The notes beneath the pieces were generated by a model, which was not told where the DNA came from, searched no databases, and saw nothing but the letters and a program-made list of their open reading frames with translations. Shown here piece by piece: positions 45,799 to 58,029 of a DNA stretch of 64,000 nucleotides (position 1 is its first letter; each line of letters starts with the position of its first letter). Source of the DNA: Thuidium tamariscinum. Lineage: Eukaryota; Streptophyta; Bryopsida; Hypnales; Thuidiaceae. Location of the stretch: positions 8,019,598 through 8,083,597 of the forward strand of contig OX344756.2 in NCBI GenBank assembly GCA_947034885.2. Reading direction: 5' to 3'. Made by a program: the position numbers and the translations under genes.

Positions 45799-46146
45799 AA
45801 GGCCAAGGCGAAAACACCCAAACTGAGCAATCAGTCAACATAGTTGAAGGCACCTTTCTCAAGAAAAAAATATTTCTGTAGAATGTGGAATTGAAAATCA
45901 GAAATTTAAAAAGAAAAAGAGATAGAATTTTTTGGATACGACATCAAATTGCTATGAAATTTCAAAGTGGAAAGCTCCACAAAAATCATCACATAGGTCG
46001 ATTACAAAATTGAGATTTTAAAAATTCATTAGTCGACTAGCAATAATTAAGCATAGGAATGGTTTGATTGCACTTTGGGGGACACATTCAAAAAAAGTCT
46101 ATTTTTTTAAGAATGGGTTCATAGACATTTTTGGGTGTTTTACCTT
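45799..46146. mobile_element. MITE family M2, copy 1, upstream of the Iojap gene
   Basis: The inverted ends are of the type AAGGCRAAACACCCAAA (left AAGGCGAAAACACCC; right, as reverse complement, AAGGTAAAACACCC). Internal GGAAAGCTCCAC and CATAGTTGAAGGCACC motifs are shared with the other copies at 47990, 54666 and 63180. Boundaries are good to a few bases. Target duplication is unclear. Confidence 0.65.
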
Positions 46147-47210
46147 AGCACTAACTATCATCTACTAAAAAAATCTTCAACCATCCAAGCTTCTTTCTTT
46201 GCAAAATTTACCTATTTTCTTAGTGTATTTTTAATAATTCTTTCCAAAGATCTACCTTCTTCACATCAAGTCCCTCACAAGTCAAGAGTCCCTTCAATGT
46301 GTGACTCTTCCAATGAAAGCAACAACCACCCAACTGAAAACTTAGCAAGCAACTTGGCAACATGTTGTGCAAAGAGGCTAATCTAATCTTTTTGAAATGA
46401 AATTCAAAATGAAGTAGCAAGATGTCTCGCATTAATGTACATTAGTGAATGTACATATAATCTTTGATAAAATTTGTTATCACATTTGACATTTGGGTGA
46501 CAAAGCCATCTTCAACTTTGTCACAATACTTGATGTTCCAATTGTTGTATTTTTGTTGATGCACTCTTGTCGCAAAGTTCATGATAGATTCTTTTAAGAA
46601 CATTGGATGTTCTTGTACAATCCTCGCAAAACTGCTAGATACAAAGTGTTGCTTTAATTTGGAGGTGATTTGAACTTTCATGTGTGAGTTTTGAAGATTT
46701 ATAAGTGAGGACAAACTTTGCACCCAAATTAGGTCTATGAAGTTGTATTGCATTCAGTAGGTGCACATTGTGAAGCTGCAAATTTCGTTTGATAAAAATT
46801 GATCTTCTCAAAGTTTGGGTTCTTATAATTTCTTGGTGATATAGTGTATTGTTTCTATTCAACACTCATTTGGCAAATACTGCTCCACTCTCCACCATGA
46901 AAGTTGATGCTATGTTAGCAAATTCTGCTAACAGTGGATGATTCAGCTCTTCCCGACTTAAACATACCATAGAATGGTAGATGATACTCTTAAATATTAA
47001 GTGTCACTTTAAACAATATATAAGTGTGTGGGGGGTTTCAATAGGAGGTCATTCACAAGCTAGCACAAGGAATTTATTAGGGTTTACCATGCGTCACGGT
47101 AATATATTTTCTTAGCATCCGATGGAGATCGACACCAGAAAATGCCGCCTGAATTGATTTTCACATTCCGGCTTTTTGCAAGAGCAACGGCTTGAGATCG
47201 TGGTGCCTAA
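46147..47210. other. AT-rich DNA with possible decayed coding
   Basis: Overlapping minus-strand frames at 46442-46865 (up to 103 codons) look like decayed transposon coding, but I cannot assign a family. No intact gene is present. Confidence 0.3.
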
Positions 47211-47936
47211 CCCTTAAGCGACGCCAGCGCCAATTTTTGGCTTTAGGATGACTTTGCGGGGGCAACAGAGGACCTAAACAGTAATTTTTTCATCCACTGT
47301 TTTTTTAATGACCTTTCACGTTCAGTTGTAAAGAGTCTCCAATTGAGTTTTTAGTCTAACTACTATTTGTTTTCATGTAGTTGAGAAGTAATGAGAGAAA
47401 ACGGATGACAAAATTTGCCATGTTAGTGTATTTTGAGAAATTGACTGAATCTGAAATTTCTCCCTGAAAATGACATCTTTTGAGTTTTAGCCCAACTAAT
47501 GAAATGAAGGTCTTTTCTTTTAGTTTCTACTCCAATTCGAATTTTGGAAAAATTCGTAAAATTGAATATTTTATTGCAATTTGAATTTTGGCTGCATTTT
47601 TAATGTCCACTGCAACCTATAAATAGGTGTACACGGAAGTTGAGTTTACACCATGATGTTTATCTCTACAATTTACACACATCGTGAAATTTTCAGATTT
47701 TTTGAGACAATTTCCTATTTTCTATGATTTTTTCTTCATTTTTTCTTCAAAACATCTCATAAAAATCAATTTTCCTCAAAAAAATCTGAAATTTCTTTGG
47801 AGTGCAAAAGACATGTACTTCCATCTCTGAAAAATAAAAATAAAAATTTCATACTTAAATGGTTCCTGAACAATATCAAATTGAGCGACCAGCCAGGGGG
47901 CTTCCAACCAGTGGTCATAGGCCCGTCCTTTAAGGG
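47211..47936. mobile_element. MITE with CCCTTAARG ends and CTAA flanks
   Basis: A 726-bp element. The left end CCCTTAAGCGACGCC and the right end, as reverse complement CCCTTAAAGGACGGGCC, are inverted. CTAA is duplicated at 47207-47210 and 47937-47940. The ends resemble the TTAA MITE family, but the 4-bp target differs by one base. Confidence 0.65.
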
Positions 47937-47989
47937 CTAACTAAGCTCTGAGTGACCATCGTGAGTCCCCCCTGCACTGAACCGATCTA

Positions 47990-48227
47990 CAGTGGAAACA
48001 CCCAAAACCGTCCAAATAAGGAATTCAGTATAGTTGGAGGCAACGTTTTCTAAAAATGATATTTTTCTAGTATTAGCGAGTGAAAATCATGAATATTAAA
48101 AAAAAATAGATTTTTTAGATACAATATGTAATTTCTACAAATTTTCAAAGTGTGGGCTCCCTAGACTTTTGGGTGAATCTACAGTCCACTGCAAAGAACA
48201 TGTGTGGGAATGGGTGTTTTGCCCTTA
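47990..48227. mobile_element. MITE family M2, copy 2
   Basis: The left end is GTGGAAACACCCAAAACCGTC and the right end is GGGTGTTTTGCCCTTAG. The interior contains GTTGGAGGCAACGTTTTC and GGGCTCCCTAGAC, as in the copy at 63180. A further left-end fragment (AAACATCCAAAACCGTCC) lies at about 48345-48390. Confidence 0.65.
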
Positions 48228-51200
48228 GACATGCAAATCATTTGGATTCTTTGGGAGCTACAGCAAGGCTCTACTGTGCTTTACAAACCTTGTTGACCTT
48301 GCAAGTAGGAATCTCAAACTAAAGGCAAAGGCAGAGCTTACGGTGGAAACATCCAAAACCGTCCAAATAAGTAATTCAGTATAGTTGGACAAAGTGATAG
48401 AAATGATGAGAGGAGTTGAAACAATATTTTTTCGACAAAGTGTGAATTTGTTATGAATTTTTGAAGTGTCCCACCCATCATGGTTTCTAGACTACCCCAA
48501 AACCAACTAAAATTGCATTTATAATGGTCATCTTACTCACCTAATGCAGTCAACATTTTTTCTAACACAAGGCTTGAAAGAGTCACTTCCTGCAATGAAT
48601 CAACACTGAAAAGCTAAGAGTTCCTATTGTAGTCACTAATCACCCCATTCCAATTAGCTAAGACATTGATTGTGGCCAAAATCTCATTCTCTAGAAGAAA
48701 ATTGTAATGGGCTCATTGCTAGGAGTCCACAAGACCACAATGGATAAAAAGTCTATAATGGGCTATTTTACCTTAGACTTTGATTTCCAAAGTTGGGCCG
48801 CAAAGTCTCCAAGGAACGTCTTCCCCAACTACATTGCCAATTCAATGAATTCAATTGCTACTCATTACATTTCTGCATATATTCAACCTTTTTTCGAACC
48901 CATGGGCATTCTAAACCACAACAATTGTCATCCATGTTGACTTCATGAATTTTTTAATATTGTAGAGAATGGGATTTGAATGAGCAAACAAGGGTACCAA
49001 CATAGGCCTTGCTCATGAGGATAATCATTTTAATCAATATTCCTACCTTATCCATATCAGATTTTTAAAATCTAAACCACTCCTAGATTTGTGAAATCTA
49101 GATTCGTCCTAGATGTTTTAGATAACACAATCTCAAATCTATAATAGTCCTAGATTTATGAAATCTATATCCATCCTTGATGTCTAAACTCTATACTCAT
49201 TCTAGATTTCACTTTAACAATTTAGATTGTATGGTTTTTAAATGGCATATCAAAGATCACCATTCACTAGAGGAAAATCACATCCACCATAATTGACTAA
49301 AATGCAACTATGTGCCCTATGTAACTTCCCTACAACTACAACCCTCTATATTTGCACAAAATTTGATGTTTATACTATTACAATTGCAAAGAAGTTGCAA
49401 AGTAGCTATAGATCGAAGTTTTAAGTTGCATATAGTTGCAAAGTAGTTGTAGGTTGAAGTTTTGGGTTACAGGAATGTAATGGAAGAACTATTGTGAACT
49501 ATTCTACATCCAAAATTCATTACACTTGTTGACATAGACCACTTTAGCTTTTGTAGAGTTTAGTGTATCAAATTACAATTGCATATAATCTAAATTTGAT
49601 TACAATTCAACTAGAATGCAACTAGAAAATATTTGAAATTCAGCTAGAAAGAAACTACAGTTCAACAAAAAAATCACTAGACTTTAACTAGAGAACTACT
49701 AACATGCAACTAAAAAACAACTAGAATGCAATTAAAAGACGACTAGAATTATGCAACTAGAAGACGATTAGAATACAACTAGAAAACAATTAGATCAAGT
49801 TTTATATCAATTGTCCCATGTCAATTGTCAAGAGTACCATTAGATTCGACAGATAACAACTATAAGTTATAGCATCTTTAAATAACGAAGTTTAATATTA
49901 CGATTATAATATTTCTACAATCTATGGAAATCTTCAAATATTTAAAGTATAAGATATTTTGAAACTTATGAAATTTATAGTTTTGTAAACTTGTAAAATC
50001 TATTTAATATCAATATTTCAATTTGATAATCTAAAAAAAGCTAGATTAAAAATTTTAAAATCTACAAATCATTGTAATAAAATTTTCTAAAATCTACAAT
50101 CATTAAGATAAAAATTTGAAAATCTTTAAATCTACAAGTCACAAAATAGTTGCAAAGCAATTGCAAACAAGTTGCACAGAAGTAAGTTCCACGTCAAAAG
50201 AGTTCATCGATGAAGTTCTACATAGGCTATCCAATGAAAAACAATCTTTTTTGATTTTGCAATGTAATTGCAACTCATACAACTTGTCCATTGCAACTGT
50301 AGGTTCCAAATTCTCACCCAGTTGCAAACGTCTCATGCAACTACAAAACTAGTTGCTAACCGCAATCACAAAAGCCCTAATTTTCTTCTAGTGATTCTAA
50401 TGAAATTTGACATATTTTGTTTTTGTATTGTTTGTTTTGTTTGTTAGTTAGAATGACATTAGATGTTGTGGGGGCATTTAGAAGATTGTGGGTTCTCAAG
50501 ATGTGGGAACTTTGGGAACATTGCCACATAGCCAACCTAATGTGCACGACCACATCACCATTTCAGATTTTACTAGTGTTTTTTTTTAAATTAAAAAGAA
50601 TTTAAAAAATGAATTTTCAGATTTTTTATACTTTCTTAAATTTTTGAATTTTTCTTTTTTGCATTTCTTTTTCTTCAAAAATTCAGACCAACAATTGGCT
50701 ACTACATTGCACAAAGAACAATTTCACGGAACACCTATGAAACAATCTCCTACAGGGCTGAAAAACATCTAATAAATCTTTTGGATCATATGTCCCTAGT
50801 TGCATTCTTGCTCCCATTAAAAAGTGCTTTGCAAGGAAAAACACATAGGCTTCATTTTGTGGCATTTTCATCCACAACAAAAAAACATATTGAATTTTCA
50901 GTGTTTTTATGAAGTAAAAATTTAGAAGATTAGAAAATTGATTTTATTAAATTGTGGCAATGGCACATGGCATACTAGTGACAAATAATATTCTAATAAG
51001 GTAGAAGGTCCTGAAATGGACCATCTAAGCACTAAATCTAAATTTTGGGCAGGTAAAGTTCTTGAAATATTTTTCAATAAATTTTTATTAAAAGACAAGA
51101 GGAATTGGCATCTAACCCAAGTTGTTTTACATTTTTTGAATCATTTTTGAATTAGTTATGAATTTTCAAACGAGATGTGTCATAGGTCCCTATTTATGAT

Positions 51201-51829
51201 CCTAGGTCCTTTTTAAAGTGTTCACTGCAGCTTCTAGAGAAAAATGGGAAAAGCAAGGGAAATGATTGGCTCTTAGAATAATGAATAATATTTTTCTTGA
51301 TTCATTCAATGACTATGGAGGTCAATTTAGTAACCACATCCAGTCCATTCAAGCACCATTTATAGGGTCCATTCTTAATGCCCGCTCCATTTTAGGAACT
51401 TCTACCTTAGTGCATGTGGTATTAATTAGCCAAAGTCACACAATTTTCAATTCAAGTATATTGAAATATTGAGTTTGCATTGTTCCAATTTTCACAAGTG
51501 AAGAAACTTTTGTTGAAACACTCAATTCATTTTCTGGACAATGCTAGTTTTCCCCTCTCAATAACAATACAAATTAGAATTCCTGATGGAAGAAATCCTT
51601 ATCACACGAACCCTCAATCTTCAAGTGTATTAATTATATACATATATGGATGGTCAACTACTTGGAAACTATTGTAAGTGGAATTCATCAACCAAATGTA
51701 TTTAGTTTTTAGTTTCAACAAATGCATGGAATCAGGGTTCAAATTTGGTGTATCTTGCCATTGGTGCCAATTTCTCAAATGAACATTTATGAATGCTATG
51801 TATAATGGATGGGAGTATGTCAACCTTAA
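48228..51829. other. AT-rich intergenic DNA with dispersed repeats
   Basis: It contains R2 copy 2 (about 48412-48570), R3 (about 50685-51000) and partial R4 (51050-51200). Bases 49380-50350 are rich in loose repeats of AGTTGCAAA and CAACTAGAA. The 77-codon frame at 48707 and the 78-codon frame at 50116 have no recognisable domain. Confidence 0.4.
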
Positions 51830-52476
51830 CCCTGAAATGCCCGAGGCACCAAATTTTGCACTCAACAACACTTTGAAGTTAATCAAAACCTAACCAAGCT
51901 TTTATTTTTAGTAGTTTATAATTTTGGAAAATCATGTTTGAAGTTTAGCTTTAGCATCAAAAATTCAATTTTGAAAATGATTGATTATGATTTTTTTATT
52001 CAAGATTTTGTGCAAGGGTGTCCACTACAATCATGACTTTCTGTAGTATTGAAGGTTCTTGGATATGAGCATCAAATACACTAGATCTTGGAGAAAAAAA
52101 CACATTAGAAATTCCTTTATAAAAATTGTAGAGTAGATTTTGAGAAGCCATAAATTGATTGGGACTATGCATATTAGGCCCTTCAACCTCATATTTTTTT
52201 GGTGAATTCAATTTCTAGATTTGATCTATGAAAAGAAGATTGAAAGCCTTCAAACCACTTTTGTAATTTTAAAACCTCATGATCAAACATCATAATCTTT
52301 CAACCCAATGCATAAGTTATATTGTAGCATTTTTTTCTCTATGTGATCACTTATAGGTCTAATTTTTGTATGGTTACAATTTTAAAAAATTGATATAGTT
52401 TATCAAAATGTTGGCATTTTATTCAATTTAAGGCAAATTCATAGAAGCTCAAAATAGGCTTTGGGCATTTAGGAGT
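51830..52476. mobile_element. MITE of the TTAA-targeting family, copy 2
   Basis: A 647-bp element similar throughout to 10698-11335. The ends are CCCTGAAATGCCC and, as reverse complement, ACTCCTAAATGCCC. TTAA is duplicated at 51826-51829 and 52477-52480. Non-coding. Confidence 0.83.
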
Positions 52477-54665
52477 TTAACCATATGCCTAGCCCTATAC
52501 CAATGATTAGATTGTCAATCTTTTGAAATTGGTTCAATTCTAAGCTCAAAAATTTGTAGCACTTGTTTCTACAAAGCTCTGATAATTAAGGGCCCTTTCA
52601 CACAACATTCCAAGCTCAAACTTCAAAGGTTTTGTTAAAGGTCAATTCCCAACTTCCTTGGGTTGTAGAAGGTGAATAAAAAATTACAAATGTGAGACTT
52701 AGGACACATAGTATGAAGTACAAAGTCCCAACTTTTCTCTTGAAAAATATTCTATAGTGATTTAGTCAACAAATAATGAGTCAATAAGTCAAAAACCTAT
52801 TTTAGGGGCACTTTCAGCATCAAATTTGTATTGAAAATATTTAGAAAATATTTCAAGTGACTTGGATGTTTTGCATCATGGTATATTTCTTTTTCATTTT
52901 ATATTCATAATAATTATTAAGACTTAAAAGCCAAGTTGGGTTTCTATTTTGGCTAGACCCAATTTAGCTTCCCAATTTAGCTTCCTGAGCCTCTTTTTTG
53001 ATGCTAAAACTCCTCTAAGGTAATGACATGTAGGCATTTGGGAGTCATGGGACTTTAGACTTCAAACATGATTGTGTGAAGTTCTAAGCTCCAATTTTTA
53101 GCTTTCTAGCAATTATATTTTGAAAAACGATAGGGATTTCAAACTAAGCATGAAGTGGCTTTGAGGCACAATTTTGTAATTTTTTTCTCATGACATTTTG
53201 AATGCTCCAAAAGTGCTTAAGTTGTGGGCATTTGACATTTTAACTATATTCATTTGTTCTATTAGTACATATTACAAAAATTTACCTATATAATCATGGT
53301 AGTTGTAAAACAATTAAACTAGTATAGGTTGAACTAGTATTGTATGAATGATATCAATTTTCACTAAATGAAACTTTGTAGTGATACTAAGCTCTAAGAT
53401 TCTAGTTGATGCTAATTCCACCTTCAATAATAGGAAAAATCAATATAGACTAAAGAGGTTTCTCATTCTTTTAGTACAAAATCTACTTGCTTGCATTGGA
53501 AGAATAAGGTGATTAAGCTTTTTGCTAATGCTTTTGCAAAGGATCCATCAACTAAATTCACAAATCAACAAGGCTATATAGACATTGCTATCATGAATTT
53601 GACCTAAAGCTATCATTTTGAACAATTGAGGTTTGGTCTACAATTAATGGAATGTTAACAATGATTACAATGAAAACCAAATTGATAGTGACAATCAATT
53701 AATGAAGTCATGATGATAGGAACTTGGTTTTAAAATACTGGTAAGACAAAGTGACTATTTTAGAGCTTGATGTTGTGTCTTGTTGAAGAAAAGACTATGA
53801 TCATATTATAATACACATTGCATTGAATTTTGGAGGGTTCTATAGTAGTGAATCTTTTGGAATACTACAACAACAAATTGTAAGAATTTGTAGCAAATTC
53901 ATGCTTCATCATAACAATGTAATTTCAATTGCTATTCATTTCTCTTACATTTGTCTATATGTAGGAGAAATAAATTCTAAATAAAATCAACCATACCATA
54001 GGCAATGACAGAGACAAACCTTTTCCCTCCAAAGGGCTCTCATCTACCTTAATCTTTAAACAACACTAGAACTTTTTTTTAGTTGATGAATGACCAAGAA
54101 TCTTTCTATATAGGACACAAGTGCAATTGTTCATCTTCAAAATATTGTACAAAAAAGAGAGATCTTGCACACTACTTTGACCTTCAATGAGTACATTTAA
54201 AAAAAAGTAGATTAAAAACACCCACTACCAGCCCTTTTTTTACTTTTTGGGCAAGTGCCAAGATGGCGATCACTTCAAATTTGGTGAAGCATTGTATTTT
54301 TACATTCATCCATCTTTTGGACTTAAAAACACTTTTCCGTCATAGTCATACACTTTTTCATCCAAATTTGGCAACTTCATCCATATTTCAAAGAGAACTA
54401 GAAAATTTCTGGCAAAAAAAAATTACTTTTATTTGGCGAAAAAAAACATTTATTTTGAAACGGTGCAATCTGGCCACACGGTGCCAAAAAAAAAGGTTGC
54501 CCACTACCACAAAATGTTCCTATTCTTGTAACCTAAACTCACCTAATTGTGTTCTTAGACTTTGGTTAATGTGTCCTCCAAATGTTTGGCTTTGATTTGC
54601 TAACTTATTTGAAGGACACATACTTAACTTAGATTTGGTGACTACTCATTTTTGTAGATTTTAGA
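52477..54665. other. AT-rich intergenic DNA
   Basis: No gene was recognised. The 110-codon frame at 54263-54595 is low-complexity and lacks known motifs. Confidence 0.4.
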
Positions 54666-54884
54666 TTTAGGTGCACTTATGTGACAATTTCAATGGTCTA
54701 GGGAGCTAACTCTTTGAAAAATCATAAAAATTACATATAACATCTGAAAAGTCTGATTTTTTTTTATATCCATAATTTTTACTCACTAAAACCACAAAAA
54801 TACTATTTTTAGGGTTAAGTGCCTCCAACTATGTTGAATGACTTTTATTGACAGTTTTGGGTGCTTCCACCTTACGTTAGATGA
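54666..54884. mobile_element. MITE family M2, copy 3
   Basis: It lies in the same orientation as the copy at 63180. The left part reads AATGGTCTAGGGAGC and the right part GCCTCCAACTATGTTGAATG, ending GTTTTGGGTGCTTCCACCTTA. Termini are diverged. Confidence 0.6.
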
Positions 54885-55689
54885 TGTCACAGAGTAAGAT
54901 TTCCACACGTAGACCAGTCAGAAAACCGTCCTTTCAGGGTTAATAAATTATCCATCGCATTGTTAGCCACCTGGATTCTGTCCCCTGGGGATCTCAATGA
55001 TGGAGATCTACTGCTCCCTTGGATGCGTACGGGGAGCTTCAATTACATTCACAGGCTTGATCCCTCGAAACACAGCATTTGTCAATGCATGGAAGCCTCA
55101 CGGATCCCCAAATACTGCAAAAACTCTGCTCCACAGACACATCAGTGAGCAGTACGAAAGCATTTGATGAGGGATCTTTACTGGAGACCACGTATTCATG
55201 AACTCAGGCTTCGGGATGCAGAGTTGCAGACTGAGGGATTCGGCCAGTGTAAGGTACCACTCGAAAAGATAATTTCTTCATTCAAGAGGGTCTTAACTTA
55301 TTTCGTAGTACAACTTGGAAGTCTTTCTGTCCTACATTCTTGTCCAACCTCCCAGCTTGATCTTCAGCTGAACTGTTGAAGCTACTTGGGTATTATACCC
55401 TCGCTGAAGAATTAAAGCATGTATCTTACAGTACTTGATCGAAGGAACTGCACCCTGCTAATCTTCTTCTCATCACTCCTAATTAATTACAAGTTTAGGA
55501 TTGTCCTACTTCGATTGGTAGAAGTTTTTATTAGACGCGCATCGTACGCTGTTCTGGAAAGGTTTAGCAATCTCGCCTTCCTCGCTGCCGAATTGGCCAC
55601 CCTGATGCTTGCTAGCTTCCATGATGCGGCGGGCAATCGCTCGAAGTGATCGATATTTACATCTGCGAGCTATATGTGCCTCACCCAAA
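54885..55689. other. Less AT-rich flank of the F-box gene, no gene called
   Basis: Composition rises towards that of the F-box gene. A GTCCTTTCAGGGTTAA motif near 54930 resembles the ends of the TTAA/CTAA elements. Short frames overlap on both strands and none is recognisable. Confidence 0.35.
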
Positions 55690-55970
55690 TCTGAGAAGAA
55701 TTGTCCTTGTTGCAAACTTTCGAAACGATGGAGATGGAGGAATGAGGATGACTACTCACAAGTCGTAGCTGGGTCTTCTCGCAGTGATTCTCCTGGCGGA
55801 TCCAAGCATAATTCCCGATTCGAAGTTTGCGTTGCAATGAGATTCCGGGAACGTGCTTGACAATTTGCTCTGCACGGCGGTCTTGATTGTCGCAGCTCTC
55901 AGCTGGAAAAGGACGCTGACAGCTTCTTCCTCAATGGTATCGAGGGTGAGGCCAGGGTCCCTTTGAAGAA
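55690..55970 (-). pseudogene. Duplicated 3' fragment of the F-box gene
   Basis: Bases about 55772-55955 match about 56044-56240, the part of the F-box gene coding the region before its C-terminal hydrophobic tail. Shared motifs are CTTCTCGCRGTG, GGCGGTCTTG or its variant, and AGGGTGAGGCCA. The fragment is frameshifted relative to the parent and lacks the F-box. It lies directly downstream of the parent stop codon. Confidence 0.75.
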
Positions 55971-55981
55971 ATGGATGAGAG

Positions 55982-57007
55982 CTACACTAAGACGTGAGAT
56001 ATGAGAATGACCACAATGACGCCAACGAACAGCACCGCATGAGCCTTCTCGCGGTGCTTCTCCCGACGGATCAAAGCTTCTCGATTCGACGTCTGCGTCG
56101 CAACGAATTCGTGAAACGAGGTCGACACTTTGCTCTCCATGGTGGTCTTGTCGCAATACATGGCGCGGGAGAGTATGGCGACCGCTTCCTCCCCCCGCAG
56201 ATGCACGCTGTGAATGTCCTCTAGGGTGAGGCCAAGGTCTGTGAGCTTGACCACTGTGGTGGCCGAAGGCTGCTCCAGCGGTCTGCATCGCATGGTAATG
56301 TTGCAGTGGACGGGAGTGGAAGTAGGGTTGGGGAGGATGGAGCCGAAGCGGAGGAGGAAGTGGTTGTCACTGCACGGCCGGTGCTGGACGCCGCTCAACG
56401 GCTTCCAGCTTGCGAGGTTCACCATGCGGTGCGTCTTCTTGTGGAGGAGGATCCAACTAACACGCAGTTGGTTGCAGAGCGCCATCCAGAAGCGACCGTC
56501 TTGCGTTCTGGGGATTGTTTTCGAGTGGATCGTCACAATCGGTCCGTCTTCGTCGGAGTAGATTGCCACTCCGTGTGCCCCGAGAATGTCCACAAGTGGA
56601 CCGCATGAAGCGCTGGCGCCAGGGATGCCGTCCACCACGCGGGACAGCACAGGCTCACCGTTGTACGTCACGTCCACTATGGAAACAAAATCGGTTGCGG
56701 AGGAGGCGCATTTTTCATCGTGGTGAGCCTCAGACACGAAAGGGAAACAATTGTTGTAAAGTTTTCGGAAGCCGCCGAAAGAGGAGATGAGTGTCGTCCC
56801 GGGAGTTTGCTTAGTTGATGGCCATCGCTGGTTGCAGAGCTTCTCCCAGAGAACCTCCCCCTCGGCCACAGACCGAAATTGCGAATTCACGCAGCTCAGC
56901 CTGGCTAGGGTCGCGCCATCCACGCGGCTCATCACGGCATTCAACACATCGGCGTTGAGGAACTGGCTGCTGGACTCGCAAATCTTGTGATTCCATTCCA
57001 GCGCCAT
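55982..57007 (-). CDS. F-box protein, At2g27310/At2g36090-like, with C-terminal hydrophobic tail
   Basis: 341 residues without introns. I start at the first true ATG (MALEWNHKIC); the frame is open about 10 codons further upstream but has no ATG there. The F-box spans about 16-62 (LNADVLNAVMSRVDGATLAR, then CVNSQFRSVAEGEVLWEKLC). It is followed by RWPST and LISSFGGFRKLYNNCFP, which are characteristic of the plant At2g27310-type group. F-box proteins connect substrates to SKP1-cullin ubiquitin ligases. The middle region has no named domain. The last 18 residues (324-341, AVLFVGVIVVILISHVLV) form a predicted membrane helix with almost nothing after it, after a basic stretch, which suggests a tail anchor. 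The substrate is unknown. Confidence 0.88.
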   Translation of the reverse strand: MALEWNHKICESSSQFLNADVLNAVMSRVDGATLARLSCVNSQFRSVAEGEVLWEKLCNQRWPSTKQTPGTTLISSFGGFRKLYNNCFPFVSEAHHDEKCASSATDFVSIVDVTYNGEPVLSRVVDGIPGASASCGPLVDILGAHGVAIYSDEDGPIVTIHSKTIPRTQDGRFWMALCNQLRVSWILLHKKTHRMVNLASWKPLSGVQHRPCSDNHFLLRFGSILPNPTSTPVHCNITMRCRPLEQPSATTVVKLTDLGLTLEDIHSVHLRGEEAVAILSRAMYCDKTTMESKVSTSFHEFVATQTSNREALIRREKHREKAHAVLFVGVIVVILISHVLV

Positions 57008-57049
57008 CTCGTCCCTCTCGACGAGAAACCTCAACACCCTATATCGCTC

Positions 57050-57740
57050 TCCATTGCCAATTCTATTTTACAATGAAGCTGAGTTGTGAAAACCGTCGAA
57101 GCAGGTTGCTCAAATAACTGACGGTGCGAAAGTGGAGATTCTAAAATCTGGTTCTAACTTGAGGCGACACTTCGCCATGGCCTCCTGGGAGAAAGATCGA
57201 GCAAGCTTCTCTGCACTGCCATTCTAGCTCCCCCTCTACTTTGCTACACTTTGCTAGACTAGGAGCAACTCTGACATGAGTCTTTGCCAATTTGGCTCTA
57301 CGTCGAAGCGGCATTGCAGAAGCGATCGAAGCAGATTGCTCAAACAACTGAACTTGCGAAAGAGGAGATTCTATAGTTGGGGTCTAAATTAAGATCACGA
57401 TCCTCCATGGCCATCCAAGCTGAAGTTGAAACAAAGCTTCTCTGCACTTCCGTTCTCCATCTCTCTCTACTTCAGAACTCTACTTTGTCAGACTTGAAGG
57501 AACTCTTCACACGATCTGCAAAACCATCAAAGACTGGCAGGAACACTGGTACGTCTAAATAACCTGTAAATCCTTCATTGCCAATTTCTACATTCGCATT
57601 GAAGCCGAATTGTGAGAGCCTTTCGAAGCAGGTTGATCAACAACTTAAAGCTGCGAAAGAGCATATTCTAAACTCGTCCTCTAAAATTGAAGGCACCCTT
57701 CACCATGGCCAATCGATTAGGAAGCTCTAAGTTAGCAAAT
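57050..57740. repeat. Three degenerate tandem repeats upstream of the F-box gene
   Basis: Units of about 250-290 bp start near 57050, 57300 and 57580. Each contains CATTGCCAATT, CGAAGCAGRTTG followed by CAA or TCAA, CTGCGAAAG-type and AGATTCTA motifs, then CCATGGCC. They occupy the likely promoter or 5' UTR of the F-box gene. Confidence 0.7.
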
Positions 57741-57750
57741 AGAGTTACCC

Positions 57751-58029
57751 TCACTTCTCCATCTCCATCGCTCTTATTTGCCAGATTTCCATGACCATGA
57801 AAAAGAAGGACACCGCAGCCAGAACAGTTCGTAGGACAATAAACTGAGCAGATTGAGACACTGAGTTGGGGAAGAAAATCTCGTAGCTCTCATTAGAATC
57901 GGTCAGAGGAGGAATACTGTTGCGTGCCCCTGAATTGAAGAAGAAGAAGATGATTTCCTGAGTCAGCAGCAAGACAGCAGTCACAGCGCTAACTGCACTT
58001 ATCCGGACAGGGTTGGCTACTTGGTTAGG
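57751..58029 (-). CDS. Hypothetical membrane-type fragment
   Basis: A minus-strand frame ends MEIWQIRAMEMEK and is open from about 58029. It has two hydrophobic segments (AVTAVLLLTQEIIFFFF and VLRTVLAAVSFFFMVM) separated by a polar loop. I do not recognise it. An acceptor-like GTGCAG at about 57990 might open an exon, and an adjacent frame to the right could be a preceding exon, but no full gene could be built. It may be a relic. Confidence 0.3.
   Translation of the reverse strand, partial: PNQVANPVRISAVSAVTAVLLLTQEIIFFFFNSGARNSIPPLTDSNESYEIFFPNSVSQSAQFIVLRTVLAAVSFFFMVMEIWQIRAMEMEK

Noticed and set aside
46442..46865. Overlapping minus-strand frames up to 103 codons
   Set aside because: They look like decayed transposon coding, but the frames are broken and no family could be named.
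48707..48940. 77-codon plus-strand frame
   Set aside because: It lies beside repeat R2 and shows no domain; probably chance.
49380..50350. Many AGTTGCAAA and CAACTAGAA motifs, suggesting a tandem array or CRISPR-like array
   Set aside because: Spacing and sequence are irregular, so it is low-complexity DNA rather than an array.
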